A DNA stretch of 64,000 nt from Corynebacterium sp. (lineage in GTDB: Bacteria; Actinomycetota; Actinomycetes; Mycobacteriales; Mycobacteriaceae): contig NZ_JAUNLS010000012.1 in the NCBI RefSeq assembly GCF_030532325.1, positions 8,170-72,169 on the forward strand. Direction: 5' to 3'. This document shows positions 55,392 through 64,000 of the stretch, piece by piece (the stretch's first letter is position 1; each line of letters opens with the position of its first letter). The position numbers were made by a program, and so were the translations under genes. Under the pieces are notes generated by a model. It did not search any database. It was given only the letters and a program-made list of their open reading frames with translations, and was not told the DNA's origin.

Positions 55392-56747
55392 ATGGATAGA
55401 ATCGAACATACATACGGTTTTTCTGAACGGGGAATCGAGGGTGCAGCGGGGCTCCCGCCCGCGCAAGACGCCGCGGCGATTGCGCGCGGCCTGCTCGGCG
55501 CGTGGGATGGGCCGGCCATCGGACTGCTCGACCTCGATGCCTTCTTTGCCAGCGTTGAGATGCTCGATCATCCGGAATGGCGCGGCAAGCCGCTCATCGT
55601 GGGCGGCTCGCCCGACGCCCGCGGCGTGGTGTCCACCGCCTCCTACGAGGCGCGCGCCTTCGGCGTTCGCTCGGCGATGCCATCGGCGCAGGCCAAGCGC
55701 CTGTGCCCGCAAGCCATCTGGACCTGCGGGCACTTCGACCGCTACCGCGAGATGAGCGCGCAGGTCATGGCCATCCTGGCAGACGAGACGCCCTTTGTCG
55801 ATCAGGTTTCCATCGACGAGGCGTTCTTCGACATCACGCCCGGGCGCTTTGCCGCCGAAAGCCCGCTCGCGATCGCGCGGCGCATCTCGAGGCGCGTGGC
55901 CGAGCTGGGCATCACCTGCTCCATCGGCCTGGGCTGCAACAAGACGGTGGCCAAGATCGCCAGCGAGCGCGACAAGCCCCACGGCCTGACCGCCGTGCTG
56001 CCCGGCACCGAGGCCGCCTTTCTGGCGCCGCTGCCGGTGCGCGCCATGAGCGGCATCGGGAAGGCGGCCGAGCAGGCCCTCCACAAGGTTCGCATCCGCA
56101 CGCTCGGGCAGCTCGCGCAGGCAAGCGATGCCACGCTCTCCCCCATCTTCGGAGTGAACGCGCATGTCATGCGCCTGCGGGCGGCAGGAGCGGAGCACAG
56201 CGCCGTGAGCGCCATCGATGAGCCCGAGGACGTGAAATCCGTAAGCAACGAGCGGACGTTCTCACAGGACCTGACCTCGCTCGCCGATGCCGAGGCCGCC
56301 GTGGCCCTACTCGCCGAGTCCGTGGGCGCGCACCTGCGCCGGCGCGGGCTGGCCGGGCGCACCGTCACACTCAAGCTCAAGTACTCCTTTGGCGAGGGGC
56401 GCACCATCCAGCGCAAGCTCGCCCACCCCACCGACGACGAAAACGTATTCGGCGCCGTTGCGCGCGAGCTGCTGCGTGGCATTTGGACCTGCCAGACCCA
56501 CGTGCGCCTGGCAGGTGTGGGCGTCAGCGACTTCGGGCCGGACGCCGGCGGCATCCAGACGGACCTCTTTTGCGAGGTGGACGAACGCGGGGCCATGGCG
56601 AGCGACAGACGCGAGCTCTCGGTGACGCTGGACGCCGTGCGCGAGAAGTTCGGCACCAGCGCCGTGAATTTCGGTCGCGCCGCGCGCTTCGAGCACGACC
56701 TCGTCGATCCGGCCAAGTTCCTGAACCAGAACAAGCCCCTCGACTAA
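55392..56747 (+). CDS. dinB: DNA polymerase IV
   Basis: A 451-residue Y-family translesion polymerase. The first metal site is in IGLLDLDAFFASVEML (Asp47, Asp49), followed by VVSTASYEARAFGVRSAMP, the second acidic pair in VSIDEAFFDITPG, and HhH-type thumb in MSGIGKAAEQALHKVRIRTLG; the little-finger domain follows. It carries a 40-residue N-terminal extension with no known role. The only -10-like hexamer, TATACT at 55380-55385, lies 6 bases before the ATG at 55392 and no Shine-Dalgarno is present, so the mRNA may be leaderless. No LexA-like box was seen. It is divergent from rpsP. Confidence 0.93.
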   Translation: MDRIEHTYGFSERGIEGAAGLPPAQDAAAIARGLLGAWDGPAIGLLDLDAFFASVEMLDHPEWRGKPLIVGGSPDARGVVSTASYEARAFGVRSAMPSAQAKRLCPQAIWTCGHFDRYREMSAQVMAILADETPFVDQVSIDEAFFDITPGRFAAESPLAIARRISRRVAELGITCSIGLGCNKTVAKIASERDKPHGLTAVLPGTEAAFLAPLPVRAMSGIGKAAEQALHKVRIRTLGQLAQASDATLSPIFGVNAHVMRLRAAGAEHSAVSAIDEPEDVKSVSNERTFSQDLTSLADAEAAVALLAESVGAHLRRRGLAGRTVTLKLKYSFGEGRTIQRKLAHPTDDENVFGAVARELLRGIWTCQTHVRLAGVGVSDFGPDAGGIQTDLFCEVDERGAMASDRRELSVTLDAVREKFGTSAVNFGRAARFEHDLVDPAKFLNQNKPLD

Positions 56748-57042
56748 CGCATCGGCAGAACGCGGGCGCGGAGCATTTCGTATGTATGCCGCCAACCAGC
56801 TGATATGCGAGACAAGGCACCGCCAGGACCCACGCACGCACCCACAGCGTTAGAAAAGGGTTCGGGTGCGGGCCGTCTGGGCCCAAAAAGCGGCGCCACA
56901 TGGCCCTTGGCCGCACCTTTTATGCGCCAGCCAACGAAAATAAAACCTAAGCAGTCTCTTCGGACAGCGCCTTTCACAGAACGGCTGTGAAAACGTTCCA
57001 CCGTCTTTGCCTGGTCGTCGAAAACAGGCTCAAAAACATCAA
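56748..57042. other. Non-coding region downstream of dinB
   Basis: No credible gene. A short hairpin TTTCACAG aacgg CTGTGAAA is at 56971-56991. An imperfect hairpin (GGTGCGGgCC / GGcCGCACC, about 56864-56920) may terminate dinB. The region merges with the inverted-repeat element to its right. Confidence 0.4.
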
Positions 57043-57232
57043 GGGTGGTCACAAAACGCGCCTGGGCGGTCAATTGCCCGCTATCATCACCGCTCGGCCG
57101 CATACCGAATAAGCCCGCTCAAGAAAAACCGCAGGATTCTGCTAGGCAAAGACCGAGACACACGAACTAATGGACCACCCATCCACCGAATTGAAGGCTA
57201 AATGACCGCCCAGACGCGATTTGTGACCACCC
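57043..57232. repeat. MITE-like element with 33-bp inverted termini
   Basis: Two 33-base inverted copies with 30 matches (57043-57075 and 57200-57232; outer end GGGTGGTCACAAA, inner part CTGGGCGGTCA). They enclose 124 bases without coding frame of credible composition. Read outward, both arms encode AQxRFVTT. No target-site duplication is obvious. It could be a miniature inverted-repeat transposable element, a repeat family of this genome, or a structured RNA. Confidence 0.6.
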
Positions 57233-57290
57233 ATGCGAATATGCGCGTCTCCAAAGCCCCAACTTGCAGCACGCCTGACACCACACCAAA

Positions 57291-57357
57291 AAAGGGTTCA
57301 CCGCCAGACCATCTGAGCCTGAAAAACGAGGCTGGATGGTCTGACGGCGAACCCTTT
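57291..57357 (-). terminator. Long hairpin downstream of rsfS
   Basis: A 23-bp stem (57291-57313 and 57335-57357, two mismatches that remain pairable as G-U in RNA) with a 21-base loop that holds its own 5-bp stem. On the minus strand it is followed by a T-rich TTTGGTG. It may be the terminator of the rsfS operon, although unusually long. Confidence 0.6.
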
Positions 57358-57437
57358 GCGTTGCGCATCACGGCACAACCGGAGCACGCATCACAGCGCA
57401 GTCGGAACGCATGCCGCGATGCAACCCGGAACGGCGG

Positions 57438-57875
57438 CTACAGGTCGAGCTGCGGCGCGTCTCCCCAAAGCTTGTCCAGGCGGTAATAATCACGCGCCTC
57501 GGGCGTGAACACGTGCACGACCACCGAACCGTAATCCATGAGGATCCAGTCGCGGCCCTCGCGGCCCTCGATGGAGAACGGATGCTCGCCGCACGCCGCG
57601 GCAACCTTCTCCTCCACCTCGTCGGTCACGGCGTCCACCAGGCGCGTGTTGGAACCGGTGGCGATGACGAAGTAGTCGCAGACATCCGACAGCTCCGTCA
57701 GGTCGATGACGCAGATGTCGTCGGCGCTCTTCTCGTCGGCGGCCGCAGCGGCGACACGGGCGACCTCGAGCGCCGCCACACCCGTGCTCGACAGCGAGGC
57801 GGCCGTGCGGTCCACCGAGGCGCCCGTGGCCTCGACCATGCTCATCAGCTGCTCATCGGTTAGCGTATCGGTCAT
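57438..57875 (-). CDS. rsfS: Ribosomal silencing factor RsfS
   Basis: A 145-residue protein of the RsfS/Iojap family that binds L14 and blocks joining of subunits when nutrients run short. Core motif DLTELSDVCDYFVIATGSNTRLVDAV followed by EGREGRDWILMDYGSVVVHVF, both split here at natural points. An N-terminal extension of about 45 residues, rich in Ala and Thr, precedes the family domain. ATG at 57875 has GAAAGG upstream. It is 10 bases downstream of yqeK. Confidence 0.95.
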   Translation of the reverse strand: MTDTLTDEQLMSMVEATGASVDRTAASLSSTGVAALEVARVAAAAADEKSADDICVIDLTELSDVCDYFVIATGSNTRLVDAVTDEVEEKVAAACGEHPFSIEGREGRDWILMDYGSVVVHVFTPEARDYYRLDKLWGDAPQLDL

Positions 57876-57885
57876 AATGCACCTT

Positions 57886-58481
57886 TCATTCGCGGCCGCA
57901 TCGCGCGGCATAGGTATTGTAAATGGTCACGGCGGTGGGATACAGATACCGGCCACCGGAAATGACGTAGGCAAGCCCGCCCGCAAAGCAGCGGAAGAAC
58001 AGCTCCTCCAGACTGAGCACCCCCACCTGCGCCCGTAGCTCGTCGGCATACGCCCCACGGCGGTTGGGCTCGATCGCATCGGCCACGAACACCACCATGT
58101 CGAGCGGCGCCATGTCGCACGCGCCCACGGTGTGGCGCGCCACGGCCTGCAGGACCGCCGGGTCGATACCCGGGAAGATCTGCGGCAACTCACGCGCGGC
58201 CACCGGACCGTGCAGCAAACCGACTGCCGCCGCAGGAGAGCCCACGACCTCGACGCCGTACTGGGCGGCGCGCGCAAGCAGCTCCGTATCGCTGAGCGCC
58301 TTGTCCCAATCGTGCAGGATGCCCGCCGCAGCGGCCTGGAAGGCATCGACGCCGTACGTCTCGGCCAGCGACACCGCGCAGGCCGCAACCGCCTGCGAAT
58401 GCGCAAAGCGCCGCGGCTTTTCGGCCAGCCGCACCTTGAGCATGGCCTCCATATGCGCCAGCACCTCGCGCTGATCGTCAG

Positions 58482-58485
<4 letters not shown>
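57886..58485 (-). CDS. yqeK: YqeK-type HD-domain hydrolase
   Basis: A 199-residue HD phosphohydrolase of the YqeK family, members of which hydrolyse diadenosine tetraphosphate. His29 in FAHSQAVAACAVSLAE, the HD pair His58-Asp59 in GILHDWDKALS, and a later HTVGACDMAPLD stretch supply metal ligands. It starts with ATGA overlap at the end of nadD. Its place between nadD and rsfS is typical. Confidence 0.93.
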
Positions 58486-60688
<2,203 letters not shown>

Positions 60689-60827
60689 TCAAACCGCCGC
60701 GTTCTCTCTATTGTAAAGGGGGACAGGGTCGTTTTTCGCGCATCCATGCGGCGAACATACGAGCCGCGATTCACGCGGCAGACGATCCGCAAGAACGAGC
60801 CCCTCCCCTTCCGCAAGCCGCCATAGC

Positions 60828-60864
60828 AAAAAAGAGACTCCCGGCGCACGCGCGCGAGAGTCTC
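60828..60864 (-). terminator. Terminator after rpmA
   Basis: Hairpin with outer stem GAGACT / AGTCTC and a GC-rich inner part, followed on the minus strand by six T. It lies about 33 bases past the rpmA stop. Confidence 0.85.
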
Positions 60865-60896
60865 CTTAAGCATGTAGATGCGGTGAAGGGTGGCGC

Positions 60897-61154
60897 TTAG
60901 GCCTCGACGACCGGAAGGACGTTCACGCGGTGCTTGATGCCCTTGGTGAACTTGACCTTACCAGCGGTGAGCGCGAAGAGCGTGTCGTCCTTGCCACGAC
61001 CGACGTTCTCGCCCGGGTGAATATGGGTGCCGCACTGACGCACGAGCACCTCGCCGGCCTTCACGGTCTGACCGTCAAAACGCTTGGTGCCCAAGCGCTG
61101 GCCGCGGGAATCGCGACCGTTACGGGAGGAACCGAGACCTTTTTTGTGTGCCAT
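60897..61154 (-). CDS. rpmA: 50S ribosomal protein L27
   Basis: An 85-residue large-subunit protein near the peptidyl-transferase centre. It begins directly with [20 protein letters not shown], without the cleavable N-terminal leader found in Firmicutes. Further segments are [17 protein letters not shown] and [17 protein letters not shown]. It is 38 bases downstream of rplU. Confidence 0.97.
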   Translation of the reverse strand: MAHKKGLGSSRNGRDSRGQRLGTKRFDGQTVKAGEVLVRQCGTHIHPGENVGRGKDDTLFALTAGKVKFTKGIKHRVNVLPVVEA

Positions 61155-61192
61155 ATCTGGTACCTGCTCTCTAGAACTACAATTCGGATTGG

Positions 61193-61564
61193 TTACTCGG
61201 CGACGGGAGCCTCGGGCTCCTCAACCTTGGTGGTCTTTTTGGCGGCCGCGCGGGTGGTAGCCTGCACCTTGGTGATCTTCACCTTGGTGAGCTGCTGACG
61301 GTGGCCCTTGAGGCGGTGATAGCGCTTGCGCTTGTGGAACTTGTAGACAAGCTGCTTCTCGCCCTTGAACTGCTCGAGAATCTCAGCAGTGACCTTAGCC
61401 TTCGCGAGCTTGGCAGGATCCGTGACGATCTTCTTGCCGTCGTTCAGGAAGATGACCGGGAGGGTGACCTTGGAGCCGACCTCGCCCTCGATCTTCTCGA
61501 CGGTGATGACGTCATCGGTGGCGACTTTATACTGCTTGCCGCCGGTGGTAACGATTGCGTACAT
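61193..61564 (-). CDS. rplU: 50S ribosomal protein L21
   Basis: A 123-residue large-subunit protein binding 23S rRNA. Family segments: [56 protein letters not shown]-terminal extension of about 20 residues, rich in Ala, Lys, Glu and Thr, follows the usual end. First gene of rplU-rpmA. Confidence 0.97.
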   Translation of the reverse strand: MYAIVTTGGKQYKVATDDVITVEKIEGEVGSKVTLPVIFLNDGKKIVTDPAKLAKAKVTAEILEQFKGEKQLVYKFHKRKRYHRLKGHRQQLTKVKITKVQATTRAAAKKTTKVEEPEAPVAE

Positions 61565-61663
61565 GTTCTTTGCCCTTCATGCATCAGTTCGTGCAACAGT
61601 CGGATATAGTACCAGCTCAAAAAACGCACGTCAACGGGAATACGCGACATTTCGCCTGCATAT

Positions 61664-62503
61664 TCACAGGTTCGACAAAGCCTCACCGCGCGCACGGGCG
61701 GCCAGGCTGCCCACCGGCGCCTCGAGCGCGACCTCAAGCGGCGGCACCGCCGGCGCGCCCTCGGCCGCGATGCCCTGGCAGATGCGCTCGACCTGATAGC
61801 CGGCAATGGCCGTGAGCTGCTGGATTCCCGTGGAGACGATCTCCTCGTCAACGCCCGGGTCGCATCCGCGAAGCGCCTGGTCGAGCGCGGCGATGAGGAT
61901 CTCCGGGCGCAGGGAGCCCTCGTTGTCGCAGCTGGTCTCAAGCTCGATCCAGGCCCGCCCATCGGGCATGACCAGATGGCGCTGAACGCACAGCAGCTGG
62001 GCGACGGCGAGCGTCTTGTGCTTCTTGCCGCGACGATACGGAATCTCGGCGCCCGCGTCGAGCCAGGCGGCAAACACCCGCTCGAGCGCCTCGTCGTCGA
62101 CGGCGTGCCCCACGGCGAACGTCAACTCCACGAGATAGGAGACGCGGTTGATCTCGGCGGTGAGCGCCGGGCGGCGCAGCTCGACGTACGCGGCGGCAAG
62201 CGGCCGCAGGTCGGCCGGCGAGGCGGCCTGGAGCCGCGCCAGGGCCTCGGGCGCCGGAACGAGCTCGGTGAGATGCACATCGAAGTACTCGGCCGCCGAG
62301 GAGGTGCCCACCGGCAGCGCCGAGGTGTAGGCGATGCGCATGTGGGGCGAGAAGCCCTGCGTGACCGCATACGGCAGGTGCGCGCGACGCACGATCTGCT
62401 CGACGGTGTGGATCAGCTCCAGATGCCCGAGGTATTTCAGGCGGCCGAGCTTGGGGTAGGCGACGCGCAGGCGAAACAGCGTGGGCTCGGACGTGGCACT
62501 CAT
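61664..62503 (-). CDS. TIGR03936/DUF2344 radical-SAM-linked protein
   Basis: A 279-residue protein of the DUF2344 family, usually next to, or fused with, a B12-binding radical SAM protein. Signature region: YPKLGRLKYLGHLELIHTVE, RRAHLPYAVTQGFSPHMRIAY, LPVGTSSAAEYFDV near the N-terminus. No enzyme activity is established. Its ATG overlaps the radical SAM gene stop as ATGA. The pair lies upstream of rplU-rpmA, a conserved order. Confidence 0.92.
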   Translation of the reverse strand: MSATSEPTLFRLRVAYPKLGRLKYLGHLELIHTVEQIVRRAHLPYAVTQGFSPHMRIAYTSALPVGTSSAAEYFDVHLTELVPAPEALARLQAASPADLRPLAAAYVELRRPALTAEINRVSYLVELTFAVGHAVDDEALERVFAAWLDAGAEIPYRRGKKHKTLAVAQLLCVQRHLVMPDGRAWIELETSCDNEGSLRPEILIAALDQALRGCDPGVDEEIVSTGIQQLTAIAGYQVERICQGIAAEGAPAVPPLEVALEAPVGSLAARARGEALSNL

Positions 62504-64000
62504 GCGCGCTCTCCCATCAAGACGTTATCGGCGTGCAGGGTCGGGCAGATGCCGCAGCCCGTGCACGAGGTGCGGGTGCAATCGGGCGTGGTCACGCCCT
62601 CGAGCGAGCGGCGGTACTCGCGCAGCAGGAAGCCGCGGGAGACGCCCGGGCTCACATGCTCCCACGGCAGGCGCCAATCGAGCTCATAGGGCGTCTGCGC
62701 GATCTCGCGCAGGTCCAGGCCGCACGCCGCTGCCGCCTCCTCCCACACGCCGAGATCGAACTGCTCGGTCCAGGCATCGAAACGCTGGCCGCGGCGCCAT
62801 GCCTCGACGATGAGCGGGGCGATGTCGCGCCCGCCGCGGCTCATGACCGCCTCGATGAGCGAGGTCGCCGCATCGTGGCAGTGCACGCGCACGGCGCGGT
62901 TCCTCACGCTGTGCAGCAGCAGCTGCTGGCGGTGCTTGACCTCGGCGTCGTCGAGCTGGGCGCACCACTGGAACGGCGTCTGGCTCTTGGGGATGAACAC
63001 CGACACGGAAATGGACACCGAGATGCCGCCGCGCTGCTCCTTGGGCACGACCTCGCGCGCGATCTCGAGGGTGTGGTCGGCCAGGTTGGCGATGGCGACG
63101 ATGTCCTCGTCCGTCTCCCCGGGCAGACCCATCATGAAGTAGAGCTTCACCCGGCGCCAACCGGCCTCGAACGCCGCCCGGGTGGCGCGCTCGAGGTCCT
63201 CCTCCGTGACGTTCTTGTTGATGACGTCGCGCATGCGCTGGCTGCCGGCCTCGGGCGCGAACGTGAGGCCGCCCTTCTTCTCCCCCGCCACCGCGGCGGC
63301 CATATCGACGCCGAAGGAGTCGAGGCGCTGCGAGGGCACCGAGATGGAGATGCCCGTGTCGCCCAGCCGGGCGTTCAGGCGATTGAGGATCTCGGCGCAC
63401 TTGGAGTGGTCGGTCGTGGAGAGGGAGTTCAGCGACACCTCGTCGTAGCCCATGGCGGACAGGCCGCTCGTGACGGCGGCGACCACCTGATCGGCGGAAC
63501 GCTCGCGCACGGGGCGATACGTCATGCCCGCCTGGCAGAAGCGGCAACCGCGCGCGCAGCCGCGCAGCACCTCGACGCACAGGCGGTCCTGGACGATCTG
63601 CGCGTAGGGCACGACCGTCTGCGGCACGGGGTTCGTGGCGCCGAAATCGGCGACCACGCGCTTGTATACCACCTCCGGTACGTCCTCACCGGCGCGCGGC
63701 ACGGTGTAGCCATGCGGGGAGCAGGGCTCGTCGTGGCGCACCTCGTAGAGCGAGGGCACGTAGGCGCCACCGACATGGGACAGCTCGCGCAGCATCTCGG
63801 CGCGCGAGACGTGCGCGTCGCGCAGCTCGCGGTGGCGGCGGCAGAACTCGACGATCTGTTCCTCGCCCTCGCCGATGAGCATGACGTCGAAGAACGGCGC
63901 GATGGGCTCGGGGTTGTAGACGGACGGCCCGCCGCAGATGACGATCGGGTCGTCCTCGCCGCGGTCGGCGGCGAGCAGCGGGATCCCGGCGAGATCGAGG
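62500..64000 (-). CDS. TIGR03960-like B12-binding radical SAM protein, 5' end missing
   Basis: The frame runs off the right window edge; about 500 C-terminal residues are present. The end of the cobalamin-binding domain is seen in ICGGPSVYNPEPIAPFFD and LIGEGEEQIVEF. The radical SAM [4Fe-4S] motif is in GCARGCRFCQAGMTYRP (Cys-x3-Cys-x2-Cys). The remaining SAM barrel contains SISVPSQRLDSF and TFAPEAGSQRMRD. A C-terminal cysteine-rich end (CTRTSCTGCGICPTL) may hold another cluster. Substrate is not established. An ATG at 63882 is internal and not the start. Confidence 0.92.
   Translation of the reverse strand, partial: LDLAGIPLLAADRGEDDPIVICGGPSVYNPEPIAPFFDVMLIGEGEEQIVEFCRRHRELRDAHVSRAEMLRELSHVGGAYVPSLYEVRHDEPCSPHGYTVPRAGEDVPEVVYKRVVADFGATNPVPQTVVPYAQIVQDRLCVEVLRGCARGCRFCQAGMTYRPVRERSADQVVAAVTSGLSAMGYDEVSLNSLSTTDHSKCAEILNRLNARLGDTGISISVPSQRLDSFGVDMAAAVAGEKKGGLTFAPEAGSQRMRDVINKNVTEEDLERATRAAFEAGWRRVKLYFMMGLPGETDEDIVAIANLADHTLEIAREVVPKEQRGGISVSISVSVFIPKSQTPFQWCAQLDDAEVKHRQQLLLHSVRNRAVRVHCHDAATSLIEAVMSRGGRDIAPLIVEAWRRGQRFDAWTEQFDLGVWEEAAAACGLDLREIAQTPYELDWRLPWEHVSPGVSRGFLLREYRRSLEGVTTPDCTRTSCTGCGICPTLHADNVLMGERA

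Noticed and set aside
57007..57486. Small open frames (60-120 codons) in the dinB-rsfS gap
   Set aside because: They overlap the inverted-repeat element and the long hairpin and have no ribosome binding site or family features.

Overview
The window reads as two unrelated actinobacterial genomes joined in one sequence. Bases 1 to about 43,080 are typical of a Corynebacterium. They carry mycothione reductase, malate:quinone oxidoreductase and the chromosome order proS ... mqo, mtr, map, pbp, ispG, rip1, dxr ... rlmN, cdsA, frr, pyrH, tsf, rpsB ... xerC, dprA, yifB, yraN, DUF2469, rnhB, lepB, rplS, tex, trmD, rimM. Bases from about 43,130 to 64,000 are typical of a Coriobacteriia genome (Collinsella/Olsenella-like): infB N-terminus, nusA, rimP, ppdK with its regulatory kinase, two-subunit glycyl-tRNA synthetase, lepB, trmD, rimM, khpA, rpsP, dinB, rsfS, yqeK, nadD, obgE, rpmA, rplU and the TIGR03936/TIGR03960 pair.

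The two blocks meet inside a small open reading frame at 43046-43318. It starts as translation initiation factor IF-2 and ends in an Ala/Glu-rich tail that fits the C-terminus of corynebacterial ribosomal protein S16. As a result trmD, rimM and lepB occur twice in divergent forms, infB is cut to about 90 codons, and the corynebacterial rpsP is missing just where it should lie. A chimeric assembly join at a low-complexity, GC-rich stretch is the simplest reading.

Left block. 1-3.2 kb: end of a DUF4439-like gene, proS, yaaA. 3.2-8.4 kb: DUF4921, PhzF-like protein, selO, mqo. 8.7-11.3 kb: alpha/beta hydrolase and mtr. 11.6-13.5 kb: two tandem pairs of small secreted proteins of unknown function (A1-B1-A2-B2), preceded by a CRP/GlxR-like palindrome; this is the least explained biology of the left block. 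13.6-20.2 kb: map, a lipoprotein penicillin-binding protein, ispG, rip1, dxr (protein maturation, cell wall, isoprenoid precursors). 20.4-25.1 kb: DUF2631, ABC exporter, rlmN, LapA-like protein. 25.2-29.7 kb: cdsA, frr, pyrH, tsf, rpsB. 30.2-42.6 kb: an M23-like protein without its auxiliary histidines, then xerC, dprA, yifB, yraN, DUF2469, rnhB, two lepB paralogues, rplS, tex, and the trmD/rimM group.

Right block. 43.1-45.2 kb: the rimP-nusA-infB translation/transcription operon, broken at infB. 45.2-52.6 kb: ppdK, its bifunctional regulator, glyS and glyQ. 52.6-55.2 kb: rpsP-khpA-rimM-trmD-lepB in a tight operon. 55.4-56.7 kb: dinB, possibly leaderless. 56.7-57.4 kb: a non-coding stretch with a MITE-like inverted-repeat element and a long hairpin. 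57.4-62.5 kb: rsfS-yqeK-nadD-obgE, rpmA, rplU and the radical-SAM-linked genes, running off the right edge.

No rRNA, tRNA, CRISPR array, phage or transposase gene was recognised.
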